From: an uncultured bacterium
GTDB taxonomy: Bacteria > Muiribacteriota > Ozemobacteria > Ozemobacterales > Ozemobacteraceae
Length of the DNA: 64,000 nt
Assembly: GCA_900317935.1 (NCBI GenBank)
Contig: ONIU01000007.1
Coordinates: forward strand, 1 to 64,000
Direction: 5' to 3'
Positions 6,874 to 17,306 of this stretch are shown here, one piece after another. The notes under the pieces are model-generated. The model was not told the origin of the DNA and made no database searches. It saw only the letters and a program-made list of their open reading frames with translations. The number at the start of each line of letters is the position of its first letter. The stretch's first letter is position 1. Position numbers and translations under genes: made by a program.

Positions 6874-9675
6874 TCAACTGTTCAATTGTCTAACTTTGGT
6901 TTCAACCTGATTGAGGTTTACGCCCTGACCCTGCAGGAAGTTTTCAAACCACAAAGTGTTGACTCCGTAAGATTTTAATTCGCTTCTATACTCAATAATG
7001 AGCTGTTCTAATTCAATCATGTCTGCAACTCTGAGTTTTTTAGCATTTGCATTCTGCATAGCCTTTAAATTATTGAGTGCGTTATTGATTGCACTGGCAA
7101 ATTCGTATCTTGTAACATTATCATTAAAAGTAAATGGATAAGCGTTAAGAATACCTTTACTAGTAATGTGTTTCATTGATTTGAAAGACCAGTGTTTGGT
7201 TGGAACATACGTAAAGGATGATGTAGAAGTATTGGATGCATTGCTTTTTTGAGCAGCTAATGCAGCACTTTGACCAGGAGTCATTTTTACTTTACTGTCT
7301 ACAAGAGGAATATAGAAAGCAGAGTCGGCTTCAGCGGTTTTTGCTACAGTCGGCATATACTGATTTCTTGTATCAGAAGAAGTAGAGAATGTCCAAGAAA
7401 ATCTCTTAGAAAGCTGTTCACCAGATTTGCTCAAGATTTTGTCGCTAACAATAACTTTGTGTTCTGTTTTTGCTTCAAGAGGTCTTGATGGTTCAAAAAT
7501 AGCTCTGTTATTTCGTTTATCATAGGTTACTTTTCCATCTACTCTTGTCTGATTTGCGAATACAGAGATATTGATGTTATTAATAGTTTTAGGATCACAG
7601 GCTTCAGAGAAATGAACTGCGATTTTTGATTTTCTGGAAATATTATCAGAATTTAAACCTGGATATATTGAAGCAACTTTGAATGCATTGAGAGCCTTAA
7701 CTTCTTCTTTTACAGAAGTTCTGACGGTTTTGTCTGCGCCAGACATATAAGGATTGTTGCTGCGAACCATGCTGTCATTCTGTGGCTGTGTATAAGCCAT
7801 TGTCTGATTGTAGTTGTTCTGATTGGGAACGTTTAGTTGTTGAGCAGCATTTGCTCTTGCATTATCAAAGCTTTCAAGTTCTTGAGCTTCACGCTGTGGA
7901 GTTTTATTGGAAGCAATGCTTTGTGGAGCAGCCATATTTGGAACAGCAGGAGTTGCTGCTGGAGTAATGGTTGCAAACATTGCGTTAATTCCGTTCTTTA
8001 TAGGTCTTCCATAAAGGTCAGTAATTCCTTGAGTTACTACTACTCTGTAATTTTTTTCTGCTTCAAGAAGTCCAATTGGAGTTAGTGTAGCTTGTTTATT
8101 ACCTTTGAAATAATGAATTTTAGCAGGAACTGGGCCAAAATCGTCTTCTAGTCTGAAAGTGAATTCATTTAAGGTTTCTGGTTTTATTTCATCGCTGAAT
8201 CCGATTGTGATTGGCTGAGCAAGATTGGAAACTTTTGCTCCATTCTGAGGAGCAAGTCCTATAAGTTGAACTTGCTGTGCAGTTGGAGTTTGAGGCTGCT
8301 GAAGCTGTTGCTGAGCTCTGGCAACCTGAAGCTGGTTAACAGCATAATTGTTCATATTCGGTTTAAAAGCAGAAGCAGCTTGGTTGTCAAATGGATTTTC
8401 TATATTTGATTGCAAAGCCTGAGCTTTCTGAGCGATATTTTGCTGATATCCGTTTAAGGCTTGGTTAGCGTTCTGCTGCAAAGCTTGGGCATTCTGAGCA
8501 ATGTTCTGCTGATATCCGTTGTAAGCCTGGTTGGCATTCTGCTGTAAAGCCTGAGCATTCTGAGCAATGTTCTGCTGATATCCGTTGTAAGCCTGGTTGG
8601 CGTTTTGCTGTAAAGCCTGGGCGTTCTGAGCAATGTTCTGCTGATATCCGTTGTAAGCCTGATTAACATTTTGCTGCATATTTGCAAAATTCTGGCTTGC
8701 GGTTTGCTGATAGTTGTTCAGGTTTTGACTTAAATTCTGTTGTGTTTGATTCAGATAAGACTGGCTTTGCTGGACAGCGTTGTTGAATCTTGCATTAGCA
8801 TTAGCTATTTGATTAGCTGGCCTTTCTTCTAATTCATGCTGGCTTACTGCTACATCAGAAGCGTTGTCAGAGACTTTAAAAGGAATAAGTGTTTTCTTTG
8901 CAAGCTTTTTCCCAGAAGTAGAAGCAATACTTTTATCTATTGTAATAGCATAAGAAGCATTGGCTTTTAATGCGTTTCTTGGGCTGACTGTGATTGTCTT
9001 CATATCTTTAGACAATTTGTAGTCAATACCGACAGGGCGATTGTTTTCAAAAAGCTGTACTGGTGCTGATTTTAAAGAAGCTATATCTAAGGCTTCAGAA
9101 AAACTTACTTCCATTGGGGAGTCAGAACGAATGGTGCCGATACCCATGCTTGCATTTGTTAATACTAAATTTTTTGCAGCGACATTTTGTTCCTGAGTTG
9201 AAGAATTACTAGCTTTAGAGATATTGGTGGAATTGCTGCTATTGTTTTGAGGAGCTTCACCTAAGTTTGCAGTCTGAAAACTCCAGACTTTTTCTGTGGT
9301 TCTTCCTAATCCATCGTAAAAAGAAACCTGGGCTGTATATGTTTGCCCCTGTGCTAAAGGCTGATTGGCCTTGAACATAATCTGTCGTGCGGCTGGATTA
9401 TAGAATAATTCACCGTTTACTGGTTCTGTTCCGTTGAAAAGATTGAAACTTACATTCTGATAAAAGGATTGGTTGAGTGCTCCGCCAAATTCTACAGTTA
9501 AAGGAGTTTCTGGCGAAATACCAACATCCATATTATTAGGAAAATGATTAATTACATTTATAGCTGTTGTTTCTGCTATATAATTACCGTTACTTATTGC
9601 TGCATTGACTGGTGAACTGTGGCAAACGGCAGCTATTAGTGCACAGAGAAAAGCCGTTCTTGTCCAACGTTTCAT
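6874..9675 (-). CDS. Large secreted surface protein with Big_5-type domains, glutamine/asparagine-rich repeats and SLH-like end
   Basis: 933 residues. A signal peptide (basic start, hydrophobic core, cleavage near NAA) is preceded by AGGAGGT. At least four Ig-like Big_5-type domains are seen, at about 45-135, 170-270, 475-575 and 670-775, each with the form SPxTPLxVxFSExL...TYxVxV. Residues 334-421 are four 22-residue repeats (NQAYNGYQQNIAQNAQAL type). Residues about 840-885 resemble an SLH segment (WSFKSMKHITSKGILNAYP...TRYEFASAINNAL), which in other proteins binds cell-wall polymers. A role in the surface layer or adhesion is inference. Confidence 0.75.
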   Translation of the reverse strand: MKRWTRTAFLCALIAAVCHSSPVNAAISNGNYIAETTAINVINHFPNNMDVGISPETPLTVEFGGALNQSFYQNVSFNLFNGTEPVNGELFYNPAARQIMFKANQPLAQGQTYTAQVSFYDGLGRTTEKVWSFQTANLGEAPQNNSSNSTNISKASNSSTQEQNVAAKNLVLTNASMGIGTIRSDSPMEVSFSEALDIASLKSAPVQLFENNRPVGIDYKLSKDMKTITVSPRNALKANASYAITIDKSIASTSGKKLAKKTLIPFKVSDNASDVAVSQHELEERPANQIANANARFNNAVQQSQSYLNQTQQNLSQNLNNYQQTASQNFANMQQNVNQAYNGYQQNIAQNAQALQQNANQAYNGYQQNIAQNAQALQQNANQAYNGYQQNIAQNAQALQQNANQALNGYQQNIAQKAQALQSNIENPFDNQAASAFKPNMNNYAVNQLQVARAQQQLQQPQTPTAQQVQLIGLAPQNGAKVSNLAQPITIGFSDEIKPETLNEFTFRLEDDFGPVPAKIHYFKGNKQATLTPIGLLEAEKNYRVVVTQGITDLYGRPIKNGINAMFATITPAATPAVPNMAAPQSIASNKTPQREAQELESFDNARANAAQQLNVPNQNNYNQTMAYTQPQNDSMVRSNNPYMSGADKTVRTSVKEEVKALNAFKVASIYPGLNSDNISRKSKIAVHFSEACDPKTINNINISVFANQTRVDGKVTYDKRNNRAIFEPSRPLEAKTEHKVIVSDKILSKSGEQLSKRFSWTFSTSSDTRNQYMPTVAKTAEADSAFYIPLVDSKVKMTPGQSAALAAQKSNASNTSTSSFTYVPTKHWSFKSMKHITSKGILNAYPFTFNDNVTRYEFASAINNALNNLKAMQNANAKKLRVADMIELEQLIIEYRSELKSYGVNTLWFENFLQGQGVNLNQVETKVRQLNS
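8413..8676 (-). repeat. Four 66-bp tandem repeats in the surface-protein gene
   Basis: Four in-frame 66-bp units encode 22-residue repeats beginning QQN and ending AQAL. The middle units are almost identical and the outer ones differ at a few codons. Such a direct-repeat block can change copy number by slippage or recombination without breaking the frame. Confidence 0.9.
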
Positions 9676-9796
9676 AGTTTACCTCCTAAAGCTTATATTC
9701 TTCATCTAAAATAATCGGCTAAAGGGAAAATAAACTTAGTTATTTGTTTCTTTAGGTTCTAAAACCCCCTTGATTAAACACTTAATAGTTTTTAAG

Positions 9797-9825
9797 TTGA
9801 CAAAAAACTTAGTAAATGGTATCTA
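9797..9825 (+). promoter_or_regulatory. Putative sigma-70 promoter of the V-ATPase operon
   Basis: TTGACA (9797-9802), a 17-bp spacer and TATCTA (9820-9825) lie about 46 bp before the atpE start. The -35 box is perfect and the -10 box is weak. Confidence 0.5.
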
Positions 9826-9871
9826 GCTATGTTTAAATTTGTAAAGTTATCGATTCAAGGAGAAATAAATA

Positions 9872-10462
9872 ATGGGAACGGATGTAGCCTCTTTTGCAAA
9901 ACAACTCAGAGAAGATGGCATTGAAGCCGCTAAGGAAGAAGCTGCCAAAATTCTCGCCGATGCCCGCAAAGAAGCTGAAAAAATAGTAAATTCCGCAAAG
10001 TCTGAAGCCGCTAAGGTTGAAAAAGAAGCTCAGACTCGTATTTCACAAAATCAGAGCTCTTCTGAATCTGAAATGCGTATGGTTGCCAGAGATATTATTA
10101 TTGGCTTGAAGAAGAAAATAGAAGAAATAGGAACAACTCTCCTTAAAGATAAAGTTGCTGAATCTTTGAATGATAAAGAAATCATTAAGGTTGCTATTAC
10201 TGAATTGATGAAAAATCAGCAAAGCGGCAAGAACTGGGAAGTTTCTTTAAGCGAAAAAGTGGCTAAGCCATTGGCTGATGTTGTTGTTGCTTCTTTTCGT
10301 GATAATGGTGCGGTTGCAAAGCTTGTTACTGGCTTAAAGAAAGCTGGTTTTGAAGCTCATATTACTGGTGAAAATGAAGTTTTTGAAGTTACTGATGAAT
10401 CTATAACAGAATCTTTTAGAAAATTACTCTCACCAGAATTGAAAAAATTACTAGAAGCCTGA
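9872..10462 (+). CDS. atpE: V-type ATP synthase subunit E
   Basis: 196 residues, the usual size of subunit E, part of the peripheral stalk of V/A-type ATPases. The N-terminal half is a long charged alanine-rich helix (EAAKEEAAKILADARKEAEK...), typical of the coiled stalk, and the C-terminal half is a small globular domain. AAGGAG precedes the ATG. It is the first gene of an operon E, DUF2764, A, B, D, I, K. The name atpE follows V-ATPase use and is not the F-type c subunit. Confidence 0.88.
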   Translation: MGTDVASFAKQLREDGIEAAKEEAAKILADARKEAEKIVNSAKSEAAKVEKEAQTRISQNQSSSESEMRMVARDIIIGLKKKIEEIGTTLLKDKVAESLNDKEIIKVAITELMKNQQSGKNWEVSLSEKVAKPLADVVVASFRDNGAVAKLVTGLKKAGFEAHITGENEVFEVTDESITESFRKLLSPELKKLLEA

Positions 10463-10481
10463 CGAAAAGGCGGTTTTTATT

Positions 10482-11189
10482 GTGGCAAGTTTAGAATATT
10501 TATTGACCTTGTTGCCGTCTCTTCCAGAAAACTTAGGTGATAAGGTCTCTATAGAAGAAGCATACAGACTTCTAAAGTTTGAAGACGATGCTAAATTAAG
10601 CTATTTGGTCGATGTTTTAAACGCTGAAGATGAAATAAAAAATTGCGGGTTGCAATATTTTGTTTTGCAGAATAAGTCTTTTAATACAGAATTACCGCAA
10701 AGTTTGCCTGAATCTTTTCAGGAAATGTTTTTCAGCTTTAATTCCAAAACAGAGTCTGAATGGATGACAGGTATTTATGGCGCTTGGCTTGATATGTTAA
10801 CAAAGACAAGTAAGGAAGTTGGTTCTTCTTTATTGGCAGAATGGGCCAAGTGGGAATATTCTTTACGTATTAATCTGATGATTGATAGGTTTAAACGTGC
10901 CGGGATAGAATTTGACGAATATGAAATTGTTCCGGATTTTTTGCGTTTCGACAGCCAGTATAATACAGATTATATTGTTGAGGCTTATAGAAAATGCTCT
11001 GAGCCAATGAATGCTGAAAAAACTATTGATCAGTTCAGGTTGGATTATCTTAGAAATTCGGCGATCAGTTATTCTTTTTCTGCTGATGAACTGATTGCTT
11101 ATATGCTAGAATTGCGAATTTACGCTCGTTATTCGCGATTGGACCTAGAAAAAGGTCGTAAAATCCTACAGGAGGTGACAGCAATATGA
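10482..11189 (+). CDS. DUF2764 family protein of the V-ATPase operon
   Basis: 235 residues, starting with GTG (10482) behind AAGGCGG. The N-terminus MASLEYLLTLLPSLP and the position between subunits E and A match DUF2764, found in bacterial V-ATPase operons that lack an obvious subunit C. It probably takes the place of subunit C in linking rotor and membrane sector, which is inference from context. Its last codons overlap the start of atpA by 4 bp (ATGA). Confidence 0.8.
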   Translation: MASLEYLLTLLPSLPENLGDKVSIEEAYRLLKFEDDAKLSYLVDVLNAEDEIKNCGLQYFVLQNKSFNTELPQSLPESFQEMFFSFNSKTESEWMTGIYGAWLDMLTKTSKEVGSSLLAEWAKWEYSLRINLMIDRFKRAGIEFDEYEIVPDFLRFDSQYNTDYIVEAYRKCSEPMNAEKTIDQFRLDYLRNSAISYSFSADELIAYMLELRIYARYSRLDLEKGRKILQEVTAI

Positions 11190-12916
11190 GCTTAACCGGT
11201 AGAATTGTAACGGTATACGGCAACATGGTTACAGCAGAAGTTGATGGTTCTGTTTGCCAGAACGCGGTTGCATATTGTCTGCGTTCCGACGGTGTAAAAT
11301 TAATGTCGGAAATTATTAGAATTAGAGGAAACCTCATTGATATGCAGGTTTTTGAATTGACTCGCGGTCTTAAAGTTGGCGATATCGTCGAAGTTACTGA
11401 TGATTTGCTTTCTGTTGAATTAGGCCCCGGTCTTATTGGAATGGTTTATGATGGCCTTCAGAATCCATTGGTTGAAATGGCTCAACATGTTGGCAATTTT
11501 CTTGAACCAGGACATTATCTTGATGCCTTAGATCGCAAAAAACAATGGGATTTCACTCCTATTGCCAAAGTCGGTGATGTTCTTACTTCAGCCGAAAATC
11601 TTGGCTTTGTTAAAGAAAATATTTTTGATCATAATATTATGACCCCATTTACTCTTCGTGGTGAATGGACAGTTAAATCTATTGCTCCTGCCGGCAAATA
11701 TACTGTCGAACAGGAAATTGCAACATTAGAAAAAGACGGCGAAACCATTTCTGTTAATATGATTCAGAAATGGCCGGTTCGTATGCCTCTTGGCATTTAT
11801 AAAGAACGCTTGCTGCCGACTACTCCAATGGTTACTAAGCAGAGAATCATTGATACTTTCTTTCCTGTAATGCTGGGCGGAACCTATTGTATTCCTGGAC
11901 CTTTCGGAGCTGGTAAGACTGTTTTGCAGTCTAATACAAGCCGTTATGCCGATGTTGACCTCGTTATTATTGCAGCCTGCGGTGAACGTGCTGGTGAAGT
12001 TGTTGAAACCTTGCGTGAATTCCCGCATTTGTCTGACCCAAGAACAGGTAGAACTTTGATTGAAAGAACTATTATTATTTGTAATACTTCAAGTATGCCT
12101 GTTGCAGCTCGTGAATCTTCTGTTTATACAGCTGTTACACTGGGTGAATATTATAGACAGGTCGGTTTGAACGTTCTACTTCTAGCTGACTCAACTTCTC
12201 GTTGGGCTCAGGCTCTTCGTGAAATGTCAGGCCGCTTGGAAGAAATTCCTGGTGAAGAAGCTTTCCCGGCTTATCTCGAAAGCTCAATCGCTCGTTTCTA
12301 CGAACGTGGCGGTATTGTCGAATTAAAGAATGGCAAAAAAGCTTCTTTGACTATAGGCGGAACAGTAAGCCCTGCTGGTGGTAACTTTGAAGAACCTGTT
12401 ACTCAGGGAACAATTAAAGTTGTCGGTGCTTTCTTAGGCTTGTCTTACGCACGTTCTTATGCAAGACGTTTCCCAGCTATTGACCCTCTTGAATCCTGGT
12501 CTAAATACAATGGTATTATTGATACAGAAAAAGTCGCCTGGGCTCATGACTTTTTGAAACGCGGCAAGACTGTTAATGAAATGATGCAGGTTGTAGGTGA
12601 AGAAGGAACTTCTATTGAAGACTTTATTGTTTACCTTAAATCTGAATTCTTAGATAACGTTTATTTACAGCAGAACTCTTTCGACGAAGTAGACGCTGCT
12701 TGCCCTGTTGAAAGACAGAAATACTTGTTCAACATGGTTACTGAAGTTTTATCACATAATTTTGCTTTTGAAAGTAAGGCTGATGCTCGTGATACATTCT
12801 TCACTCTGACTGACCAGGTTAGAAACTGGAACTATACTCCTTGGGGCAGTGAAAAGCTTGCTGAAATAGAAAAATCTATTAAAGAAACTCTTGCAGCAAA
12901 GGGGGCAGCTAAATGA
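11186..12916 (+). CDS. atpA: V-type ATP synthase catalytic subunit A
   Basis: 576 residues, normal for bacterial V-ATPase A subunits. It carries the P-loop GPFGAGKT (about 238-245), the catalytic-site region [10 protein letters not shown] and the segment [17 protein letters not shown]. This subunit binds and hydrolyses or makes ATP in the V1 hexamer. The start overlaps the DUF2764 stop (ATGA) behind the strong site AGGAGGTGA. The stop overlaps the atpB start in the same way, so all these subunits are translationally coupled. Confidence 0.97.
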   Translation: MSLTGRIVTVYGNMVTAEVDGSVCQNAVAYCLRSDGVKLMSEIIRIRGNLIDMQVFELTRGLKVGDIVEVTDDLLSVELGPGLIGMVYDGLQNPLVEMAQHVGNFLEPGHYLDALDRKKQWDFTPIAKVGDVLTSAENLGFVKENIFDHNIMTPFTLRGEWTVKSIAPAGKYTVEQEIATLEKDGETISVNMIQKWPVRMPLGIYKERLLPTTPMVTKQRIIDTFFPVMLGGTYCIPGPFGAGKTVLQSNTSRYADVDLVIIAACGERAGEVVETLREFPHLSDPRTGRTLIERTIIICNTSSMPVAARESSVYTAVTLGEYYRQVGLNVLLLADSTSRWAQALREMSGRLEEIPGEEAFPAYLESSIARFYERGGIVELKNGKKASLTIGGTVSPAGGNFEEPVTQGTIKVVGAFLGLSYARSYARRFPAIDPLESWSKYNGIIDTEKVAWAHDFLKRGKTVNEMMQVVGEEGTSIEDFIVYLKSEFLDNVYLQQNSFDEVDAACPVERQKYLFNMVTEVLSHNFAFESKADARDTFFTLTDQVRNWNYTPWGSEKLAEIEKSIKETLAAKGAAK

Positions 12917-14214
12917 ATAAGTATTATACAAAGATAGACAACCTGGCTGGTAACGTAGCTACTCTTAAAGCAAAGGGTGTTGGCTATGACGAACTTGCTG
13001 TAGTTGAAGGGAAATGGGGCAAATCACTTGCTCAGGTAATCAGAGTTAACGGTGATTCTGCTACAATTCAGATTTTTGCAGGGACCCGTGGTGTTTCAAC
13101 AGGCGATAAAGTAACTTTCTTAGGTTCTTCGATGAAATTCAGTTTTTCTGAAGACCTTTTTGGACGTGTATTCTCTGGAAGCGGCGAAGCTAGAGATGGC
13201 AGAGGCGAACTTACCGATAATCTGGTTGAAGTTGGCGGCCCTGCAGTTAACCCAGCTATAAGACTTATGCCGAACCGCATGATTCCAACAAACATTCCTA
13301 TGATTGATGTTTTCAATACATTGGTCGAAGGGCAGAAGCTTCCTATTTTCTCTATTCCTGGTGAACCCTATAATGAATTGCTTGCTAGAATAGCACTGCA
13401 GGCTGAAGCTGATGTTATCATACTTGGCGGTATGGGCTTGAAGTATGATGAATATTTATTCTTTAAGAATAAGCTGGAACAGGGCGGCGCTATGGATCAT
13501 ACAATTATGTTTATTCATACTGCTTCTGATCCTGTTGTTGAATGTTTGCAGACTCCTGATATAGCTCTGACTGTTGCAGAACAGTTTGCATTGGAAGGCA
13601 AAAAAGTTCTTTGTCTGTTAACAGATATGACTAACTTTGCCAATGCTTTGAAAGAAATATCTATCACTATGGAACAGATTCCTTCTAACCGTGGGTATCC
13701 AGGTGATTTGTATTCTCAGTTGGCATCTCGCTATGAAAAGGCAGTTGTTTTTGAAGACGGCGGTTCTATTACATTGATTGCTGTTACAACAATGCCAGGT
13801 GATGATGTTACTCACCCTGTTCCAGATAATACTGGTTATATTACAGAAGGTCAGTTCTATCTCAAGGGTGGCGTTATAGATCCATTTGGTTCTCTTTCTC
13901 GTTTGAAACAGCAGGTTAACGGTAAGACCAGAGACGATCACAGAGCTATCATGGATGGCTGCATACAGCTTTATTCAAAATGTCGTGAAACTCGTGAAAA
14001 ACGTGCTATGGGTTTTGAAATGTCCGATTGGGATAAGAAACTTCTTTCTTATGGTGACGATTTCGAAAAGAATATAATGAGTTTCTCTAATAATATTGGT
14101 TTGTTTGATGCATTAGATCAATGCTGGAAGCTTTTGGCAGACCATTTTGAACCTAGAGAAACCGGTATACGTTCTAACCTTTGTGAAAAATACTGGGTTA
14201 AAAAACAGGCGTGA
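12913..14214 (+). CDS. atpB: V-type ATP synthase subunit B
   Basis: 433 residues. The regulatory B subunit alternates with A in the V1 ring. It shows the expected [19 protein letters not shown] where A has its P-loop, and [16 protein letters not shown] followed by [21 protein letters not shown]. The canonical P-loop is absent, as usual in B. Its ATG overlaps the atpA stop by 4 bp and atpD follows 6 bp later. Confidence 0.96.
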   Translation: MNKYYTKIDNLAGNVATLKAKGVGYDELAVVEGKWGKSLAQVIRVNGDSATIQIFAGTRGVSTGDKVTFLGSSMKFSFSEDLFGRVFSGSGEARDGRGELTDNLVEVGGPAVNPAIRLMPNRMIPTNIPMIDVFNTLVEGQKLPIFSIPGEPYNELLARIALQAEADVIILGGMGLKYDEYLFFKNKLEQGGAMDHTIMFIHTASDPVVECLQTPDIALTVAEQFALEGKKVLCLLTDMTNFANALKEISITMEQIPSNRGYPGDLYSQLASRYEKAVVFEDGGSITLIAVTTMPGDDVTHPVPDNTGYITEGQFYLKGGVIDPFGSLSRLKQQVNGKTRDDHRAIMDGCIQLYSKCRETREKRAMGFEMSDWDKKLLSYGDDFEKNIMSFSNNIGLFDALDQCWKLLADHFEPRETGIRSNLCEKYWVKKQA

Positions 14215-14220
14215 TAGATT

Positions 14221-14814
14221 ATGGCTGATAAAATCAAAAAAACTCGGCCTGAGTTACTGAAGCAGAGACAGCAGCTCTCTAGATTTGAGCGATTCCTGCC
14301 AACTTTAACTCTAAAAAAGCAGCAGATTCAAGCAGAAATACTTCGCGTTCGCAATGAAGTTAAAAAGCTTGATCAACAGATGGCTGAAATTATCGCTCAT
14401 AGTGAAGATTGGGCTTTGCTATTCAGTGAATCTATGCCGGGTCCGGTAACTAGATTTGTAAAGGTTAAGAGTATTCAGCGCGGTACTCGTAATGTTGCTG
14501 GTATTGATCTTCCTGTAGTTTCTAATGTTGAATACGAAATTAGTGACTTTTCCAGATTGGCGACTCCACCTTGGCTTGATGCTGGTTTGGATTTTGTTAA
14601 GAGTCTTATGGAATTGCGTGAAAAGGTAAAAATACTTCACGAACAGGAAGCACTTTTGCAACAGGAAATGCGCAAGGTTACTCAGCGTGTAAATCTCTTT
14701 GAAAAGGTAATGATACCTAACGCAAAGAATAACATTAAGCTGATTCGTATTGCTTTGGCTGAAGAACAGACTTCTGCAGTATGTCGTTCTAAGATTGCCA
14801 AGAGTAAAGGCTAA
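14221..14814 (+). CDS. atpD: V-type ATP synthase subunit D
   Basis: 197 residues. Subunit D is the central rotor shaft of the V1 sector. The protein is mostly helical, with long coiled-coil segments at both ends (ELLKQRQQLSRFERFLPTLT near the start, QEMRKVTQRVNLFEKVMIP near the end), the antiparallel pair typical of D. The end VMIPNAKNNIKLIRIALAE is the usual D signature. Confidence 0.93.
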   Translation: MADKIKKTRPELLKQRQQLSRFERFLPTLTLKKQQIQAEILRVRNEVKKLDQQMAEIIAHSEDWALLFSESMPGPVTRFVKVKSIQRGTRNVAGIDLPVVSNVEYEISDFSRLATPPWLDAGLDFVKSLMELREKVKILHEQEALLQQEMRKVTQRVNLFEKVMIPNAKNNIKLIRIALAEEQTSAVCRSKIAKSKG

Positions 14815-14826
14815 GGAGAATAAATC

Positions 14827-16665
14827 ATGATTACAAAAATGAAAAAAATTCTTCTCGCTGGCAAAATAGAAGACAGAGAAAGAGTATTAACGGTTCTTCG
14901 TTCAACCGAACTAGTTCATGTTGATGCTGCTGTTCCTGAAAAAATAAAGATTCCTGAAGCTTTAAGCACAGAATATGAAGAATGTTCTGAGGCTTTGAAT
15001 ATTCTTTCCCAACTTAAAGTTGATGGTGATGATGATTTACTTGAAACCCCAGGAACTCCAACTAGACTTGTTGAAGAAACTTTAACTCATCACAAGGCTA
15101 TTTCTGAACTCAAAACCAGACTTAATGTTATAGACCGTGAGTTAGAAGAAGTAGAAAAATGGGGCAATGTAGGCTTAAAAGACTTTGAATGTCTGAAACA
15201 GAATGGAATAAATTATGTTGTTCTGCAAGGTCCTAAGTTAAACAAAGAAGAAATAGAAGCTGAATGTGTTGAGGTCTTGAAAACTTACCGCAAAAATCAG
15301 TTTATATATGTTTGTTTTTCTCGGAAAGAAATAAAATATCCAGAATCACAACTTATTCCTTTACAACTTCCTAAGAGAGAATTTGCTCAGGTATCTGATG
15401 AAAGGCAGAATATCGTTAAGTCTATACAGGATAATGAACATGCCTTGCATTGTTTGAAACAGAGATATGCAGATATCGAAGCTCATTTTAATAAACTTGG
15501 AAATAAGAAGACTTTCAAGGAAGTTGAAACTGGTGTTTTCTGTGAAGACAAACTCTTTGTTCTGACTGGCTGGTGTCCTGAAAATAGAATGCAACAGCTT
15601 CAAAGCAATTTTGAAGCCGCTGGAGTTTCTGTTGGAATAGATTTCAGTGACCCTGAATATGACGATGTACCTCCCACAAAACTTGAAAACGGGAGTTTTG
15701 CTTCCAGTTTGCAGCCTTTATTGAAGTTCATGGGTATGACACCAGGTTATTATGAACCTGATACTAGTGTCTTTTTCCTGGCTTCTTTGATAATATTTGC
15801 TTCATTTATATTGGCAGATATGGGCTACGGACTTCTGTTGACTATTCCTTTGATATTAAGCTATAAAAAACTGGTTAAGTTAGGTGTTGATACCAGACTT
15901 TTGAAGCTTTTAATATTTATTACTACAGGAACAACAATATATGGGTTGCTGATTAACTCTGTATTTGGTTTTGAACCTTTTGGTTTTGGTTTTAAACCAG
16001 CTTCAACAGATATGCTTCTATGGCAGCAGATTTGTCTGTTTATCGGTGCTATTCATCTAACTCTGGCTCATGTTATTAAAATTCTTGGAAAGCCTAGAAA
16101 TTTGTCGCTTTTGGGTGAAATAGGATGGCTGATTTTCCTTTGGGCTATGTATGGAATGCTTTGTACATTAATAACAGGCAAAGATCTTGGTATATTCACG
16201 TTTTCACAAAAAGTAACACTTTTTGGTCGTGACCAGATTTTGTATATTTGGATGTTTGAATTTGCAGCTGTTTTGATTATGTTCTTTACTAAGCCTTCTA
16301 TTAATGTGTTTAAGTCAGTAGGAGCTGGTGTTGGTGCCTTAGCTTCTAATGCAACCAATATGTTTTCTGATATACTCAGTTATATCAGATTGTGGGCTGT
16401 CGGACTTGCCGGTGGCAAGGTAGCAGGTGCTTTTAACGATATCGGAAGCATGGCAAGCTCTATTCCTTATGTTGGCGTATTAATACAGATTTTTATATTT
16501 GTTTTTGGTCACATATTGAATATTATTCTTAGCTGTATTTCTATATTGGCTCACGCTGTTCGTCTCAATTTACTTGAATTTTCTAATCATCTAGGTCTTG
16601 AATGGGCTGGACGTGAATACGAACCATTTAAAGAAAATAGAGGTAAATTAGAAAAGGTTGATTAA
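14827..16665 (+). CDS. atpI: V-type ATP synthase subunit I (a-subunit type stator)
   Basis: 612 residues. The N-terminal soluble half (about 1-310) is helical and joins the peripheral stalks. The C-terminal half contains about seven membrane helices. The segment SDILSYIRLWAVGLAGGKVA (about 516-535) holds the arginine that faces the proteolipid ring during ion transfer. AAGGAG precedes the ATG. The neighbours are subunit D upstream and the proteolipid K downstream. Confidence 0.95.
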   Translation: MITKMKKILLAGKIEDRERVLTVLRSTELVHVDAAVPEKIKIPEALSTEYEECSEALNILSQLKVDGDDDLLETPGTPTRLVEETLTHHKAISELKTRLNVIDRELEEVEKWGNVGLKDFECLKQNGINYVVLQGPKLNKEEIEAECVEVLKTYRKNQFIYVCFSRKEIKYPESQLIPLQLPKREFAQVSDERQNIVKSIQDNEHALHCLKQRYADIEAHFNKLGNKKTFKEVETGVFCEDKLFVLTGWCPENRMQQLQSNFEAAGVSVGIDFSDPEYDDVPPTKLENGSFASSLQPLLKFMGMTPGYYEPDTSVFFLASLIIFASFILADMGYGLLLTIPLILSYKKLVKLGVDTRLLKLLIFITTGTTIYGLLINSVFGFEPFGFGFKPASTDMLLWQQICLFIGAIHLTLAHVIKILGKPRNLSLLGEIGWLIFLWAMYGMLCTLITGKDLGIFTFSQKVTLFGRDQILYIWMFEFAAVLIMFFTKPSINVFKSVGAGVGALASNATNMFSDILSYIRLWAVGLAGGKVAGAFNDIGSMASSIPYVGVLIQIFIFVFGHILNIILSCISILAHAVRLNLLEFSNHLGLEWAGREYEPFKENRGKLEKVD

Positions 16666-16716
16666 TAGTTCTTTTTAATCTTAATATTTGGAAAAAAATA
16701 AATAGGAGAATAAAAT

Positions 16717-17214
16717 ATGGATACATTGTTACTTGGTAAACTTTCTCTTGGCCTTATTATGGGTTTTGGCGGTCTTGGTAGTTCTCTCGGAGTTTTGGCA
16801 GCCGGTTCTGCAGCTGCTGGTGGCTGGGCAAAACAGGGCAAGGAAGGCAAACCTCTTTCTGGTACTTTTGCAGGTATCGTTGGTATGCCCGTCAGCCAGA
16901 CACTTTATTGTCTTCTTCTTTACATTATGATGGCTCCGTATGCTTCTCAGGGTGAAAACGGTGCTGTTTTATTCGGTATCGCTATTGGCGTAGGTATTTG
17001 CCAGTTCTTGTCTGCTTATGCTCAGGGAAAAATTGGCGGTGCTGGTATCAGATGTATGACTGAAAATGGTGGAAAAGGTTTCGGTTATATAGTTATGGCT
17101 ATGGGTATTGCAGAATCAATAGCTCTATTTGCTCTTGTTACTGGTATTTTGATTCTTAATAATGAAAACATTATGGTTAAAGCAATTACTGCAACTGCTC
17201 CCGCTATTGGTTGA
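16717..17214 (+). CDS. atpK: V-type ATP synthase proteolipid subunit K
   Basis: 165 residues with four membrane helices (two hairpins), the duplicated form usual in bacterial V-ATPases. The ion-carrying glutamate is E133 (IAESIALF). By alignment from memory with Enterococcus hirae NtpK, the Na+-ligand positions are kept or close: S60 (threonine in NtpK), Q61, Y64, Q103 and E133. This favours Na+ coupling over H+, which is inference. The ribosome site is AGGAG. A terminator follows. No gene for subunit F or G is seen in the operon. Confidence 0.93.
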   Translation: MDTLLLGKLSLGLIMGFGGLGSSLGVLAAGSAAAGGWAKQGKEGKPLSGTFAGIVGMPVSQTLYCLLLYIMMAPYASQGENGAVLFGIAIGVGICQFLSAYAQGKIGGAGIRCMTENGGKGFGYIVMAMGIAESIALFALVTGILILNNENIMVKAITATAPAIG

Positions 17215-17241
17215 TTAACTGAATAATAATATTTAAGTCTT

Positions 17242-17278
17242 AAAAAAGCTCTCGAATAGATTTCGAGGGCTTTTTTGC
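17242..17278 (+). terminator. Terminator of the V-ATPase operon
   Basis: AGCTCTCGAA, a loop, TTCGAGGGCT and a T6 run form a stem with one G-T wobble, directly after atpK. The A-run in front means it could also work on the minus strand. Confidence 0.85.
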
Positions 17279-17306
17279 TAAAAACATAATAGCTGATTTG
17301 ATAAAT

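Noticed and set aside
8413-8676. CRISPR array
   Set aside because: Repeats are contiguous, in frame and encode protein; no spacers.
8454-8687. Minus-strand frame of 77 codons in the repeat region
   Set aside because: Shadow of the 66-bp repeats in another frame, with no own start signal.
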